Assembly: GCF_021556485.1 (NCBI RefSeq)
Contig: NZ_JAKGBW010000008.1
Location: 62,001-126,000, forward strand
DNA from: Oceanobacillus alkalisoli
GTDB taxonomy: Bacteria; Bacillota; Bacilli; Bacillales; Amphibacillaceae
Direction: 5' to 3'
DNA length: 64,000 nt
Position numbers and translations under genes: made by a program. This document shows, in pieces, positions 62,355 through 64,000 of the stretch (position 1 is the first letter of the stretch; every line of letters starts with the position of its first letter). The notes under the pieces were generated by a model. The model was not told the origin of the DNA. It did not search any database and saw nothing but the letters and a program-made list of their open reading frames with translations.

Positions 62355-63290
62355 TTATGCAAATGCTGCAATGACAAGGGATATTCCAAGCAGGAAGCCA
62401 TAGATGGTGTTCGTTTTTCCGGTTGCAATCATGGCTGGCATCATTTCGAGCGGTTCGGTTTTCCCGCGGAAGTTTTTAATGACTGCTACGGCTTTCGGTA
62501 TGCTAAAGAAAGTGATCAGTGTCCAAATTGGTAAAAGACCTGCCATAATTAAACCTAGTGTCCATCCGTAGGCGATGATAAACAATACAGCGAGTAAGGT
62601 AATTGCTTTTTCTCTGCCAACCAGTACAGCGATCGTCTTTCTTCCACCAAGTTTATCTCCGTCACGGTCACGAATATTATTAGACAAATTGATGCTCCCG
62701 ATAAAAATGGTAACTGGAATCGATATCCAAATGACTTCACTCGTCATTGTAAGTGTCTGGATGAAATACGTGATGCCGATAATGACGGTTCCCATTAGGA
62801 CACCGGAAAACAACTCACCAAATGGTGTATAAGATATTGGAATAGGTCCTCCAGTATATAAGTAACCGATTGCCATACATATTAAACCGATGACGGCGAT
62901 CCACCAACTGGATTCCATACAAATATAAACGCCAAGAATAACAGCAATTCCATAAAACGAAACAGCTAGATTACGGATTGTTCTAGGCTCCACACCATCC
63001 CGGACAATCGTTCCGCCTATTCCGACAGATTCTTCTGTATCTAAACCGAGTTTGTAATCATAGTATTCATTAAACATATTTGTCGCAGCCTGAATTAATA
63101 AGGACGCTACGAGCATGGCGAGAAATAAGGTCCAGTTGATGGTTCCATCATGATAAGCAAGCATCGTACCGACGAATACAGGGATAAACGATGCTGTAAG
63201 TGTGTGCGGACGCATCAAGCGCCACCAGACGTCAAAGCCTGATTTTTCGTTCAATGCCTCTTTGATTGAATTTTTATTAACCGTATCCAT
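62355..63290 (-). CDS. menA: 1,4-dihydroxy-2-naphthoate polyprenyltransferase MenA
   Basis: 311-residue UbiA-family membrane enzyme attaching the isoprenoid chain in menaquinone synthesis. Eight or nine membrane segments; prenyl-diphosphate motifs NMFNEYYDYKLGLDT and NNIRDRDGDKLGGRKT, plus the N-terminal WWRLMRPHTLTASFIPVFVG. GGGGG before ATG 63290. Divergent from menF, as in B. subtilis. Confidence 0.97.
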   Translation of the reverse strand: MDTVNKNSIKEALNEKSGFDVWWRLMRPHTLTASFIPVFVGTMLAYHDGTINWTLFLAMLVASLLIQAATNMFNEYYDYKLGLDTEESVGIGGTIVRDGVEPRTIRNLAVSFYGIAVILGVYICMESSWWIAVIGLICMAIGYLYTGGPIPISYTPFGELFSGVLMGTVIIGITYFIQTLTMTSEVIWISIPVTIFIGSINLSNNIRDRDGDKLGGRKTIAVLVGREKAITLLAVLFIIAYGWTLGLIMAGLLPIWTLITFFSIPKAVAVIKNFRGKTEPLEMMPAMIATGKTNTIYGFLLGISLVIAAFA

Positions 63291-63422
63291 AAATCTTCCC
63301 CCTCCACGCTATCCTATTAATCTTATGAAAATAAAGGACAAGTGTCAATTTCTTTTATTATCCTCCATATCTCCTGCTATGTTCCATTTTCTTGGCTTAA
63401 TTATCAAAAAACGGTCCTTTTC

Positions 63423-63451
63423 TTGAGAAAGTGATGAAAAGAGCATAAAAT
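63423..63451 (+). promoter_or_regulatory. SigA promoter of menF
   Basis: TTGAGA (63423-63428), 17-bp spacer, TAAAAT (63446-63451), about 30 bp before the CGGAGG ribosome binding site of menF. Confidence 0.7.
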
Positions 63452-63493
63452 GGTTATAGGTGTTTTTTAGTGGTATTTATCGGAGGTATAGTT

Positions 63494-64000
63494 ATGATCG
63501 ATATTCAAATGAAAGAGCTTGAAGAAAAAATAGCAGCCGTAAAGAATTCCATCGGCCCAAATGAATCATCCAAGCTTTTCAGTTTGACGAAGAAAATAGA
63601 AAATAAAGACCCTCTCCTTATATTTGAGGGGGCGAAGCAGTTTGTTAAAGACCGCTTTTATTGGATGAATCCGAATCGCACCCTAGCAATAACTGGAGTT
63701 GGCAGTGTGCAAACGTTAATAGCTGAAGAGAATCGTTTTCAGGAAACAGAGGATTTATGGAAGCAAGCGTTAGAGCATACTTGGATTGATAATCCTTACT
63801 CGACGGTGCCGGCAACAGGGTTTGTCGCTTTCGGTGGGATGGATTTTGATCCACTTGAAGTAAAAACAGAGCTTTGGAAGAAGTTTGAATTAAGCAAATT
63901 CTATATACCGGAACTGATGTGGACGACTTATCAATCACACAGTTATGTGACGGTGAATATACTTATCCATAAAGAAGAGACAATAGAAGAAGCAGCAACA
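63494..64000 (+). CDS. menF: Isochorismate synthase MenF, N-terminal part (cut by window end)
   Basis: The first 169 codons of a chorismate-binding enzyme that opens the menaquinone pathway. The visible part has DPLLIFEGAKQFVKDRFYWM, TLAITGVGSVQTLIAEENRF and GFVAFGGMDFDP, typical for the N-terminal half of Bacillus MenF. The catalytic C-terminal domain lies beyond base 64000. ATG 63494 follows CGGAGG at 7 nt. Divergent position to menA supports the call. Confidence 0.93.
   Translation, partial: MIDIQMKELEEKIAAVKNSIGPNESSKLFSLTKKIENKDPLLIFEGAKQFVKDRFYWMNPNRTLAITGVGSVQTLIAEENRFQETEDLWKQALEHTWIDNPYSTVPATGFVAFGGMDFDPLEVKTELWKKFELSKFYIPELMWTTYQSHSYVTVNILIHKEETIEEAAT

Noticed and set aside
1-64000. 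CRISPR arrays, rRNA and tRNA genes, intact transposase genes, phage genes
   Set aside because: Looked for on both strands and not found; repeats present are not regularly spaced with unique spacers.

Overview
The window looks like a chromosome segment of a low-GC, flagellated, spore-former-type member of the Bacillaceae (Firmicutes). The gene order degS-degU-degV-comFA-comFC-yvyF-flgM-flgN-flgK-flgL-fliW-csrA-flaG-fliD-fliS-fliT-hpf-secA-prfB-cccB-ftsE-ftsX-ctpB-minJ is the arrangement known from Bacillus subtilis. Ribosome binding sites are strong AGGAGG-type, and TTG/GTG starts are frequent. The mix of genes plus abundant intergenic palindromic repeats suggests a marine or halotolerant genus such as Oceanobacillus or Virgibacillus; this is an inference, not an identification. 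No rRNA, tRNA or CRISPR array was seen.

Layout. 1-2.6 kb: leftward cell-envelope genes (partial PBP3, LytR/TagU, class D sortase). 2.7-6.8 kb: a biofilm-matrix locus with a promoter carrying SinR-type boxes, two TasA/CalY-like proteins, a very acidic minimal TapA-like protein, the SipW signal peptidase and a TasA-domain protein ending in an LPRTA cell-wall sorting signal. It is followed by a 44-codon SinI homologue and SinR. 6.9-11.9 kb: VanZ-like protein, a repeat element, a small unknown gene, YvyE, DegS/DegU and DegV. 12-21.7 kb: late competence genes and the late flagellar operons. The flagellin gene hag, found between csrA and flaG in B. subtilis, is absent from that position. 22-30 kb: hpf, secA, prfB (with the programmed frameshift), cytochrome c-551, ftsEX and an M23 hydrolase. 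31-38 kb: ctpB, minJ, sbcD, sbcC. 39-48 kb: membrane and housekeeping genes (aromatic-acid exporter-like protein, UPF0182, YuiC, YuiD, BioY, DeoD, HPr, KapB, SodC). 48-55.7 kb: PatB, a decayed gene with two frameshifts, Pgi, YugI, a thioredoxin-like protein and an M42 peptidase. 56-64 kb: a bacillopeptidase F-like protease, an FMN riboswitch with ribU, a DksA-like protein, and divergent menA/menF (menF cut by the window edge).

How the genes fit together. The sequence supports a coherent matrix module: SinI/SinR (with a candidate Spo0A box before sinI) controls an operon whose products need SipW for export, and one of these carries a sorting signal suited to the class D sortase encoded just upstream on the other strand. 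DegS/DegU, also encoded here, is known in B. subtilis to control flagellar genes and the bpr-type protease.

Six families of non-coding repeats were found by reading. Family A is a composite, GC-rich, nested-palindrome element with terminal inverted repeats (five copies, 168-518 bp). Family C is a TCACGCATTAACGG element (four clear copies plus one diverged). Families D and E each have two copies in opposite orientation, and family F is a roughly 278-bp element. The sixth feature, between flgL and fliW, is a leader-like region whose segments can pair in mutually exclusive ways.
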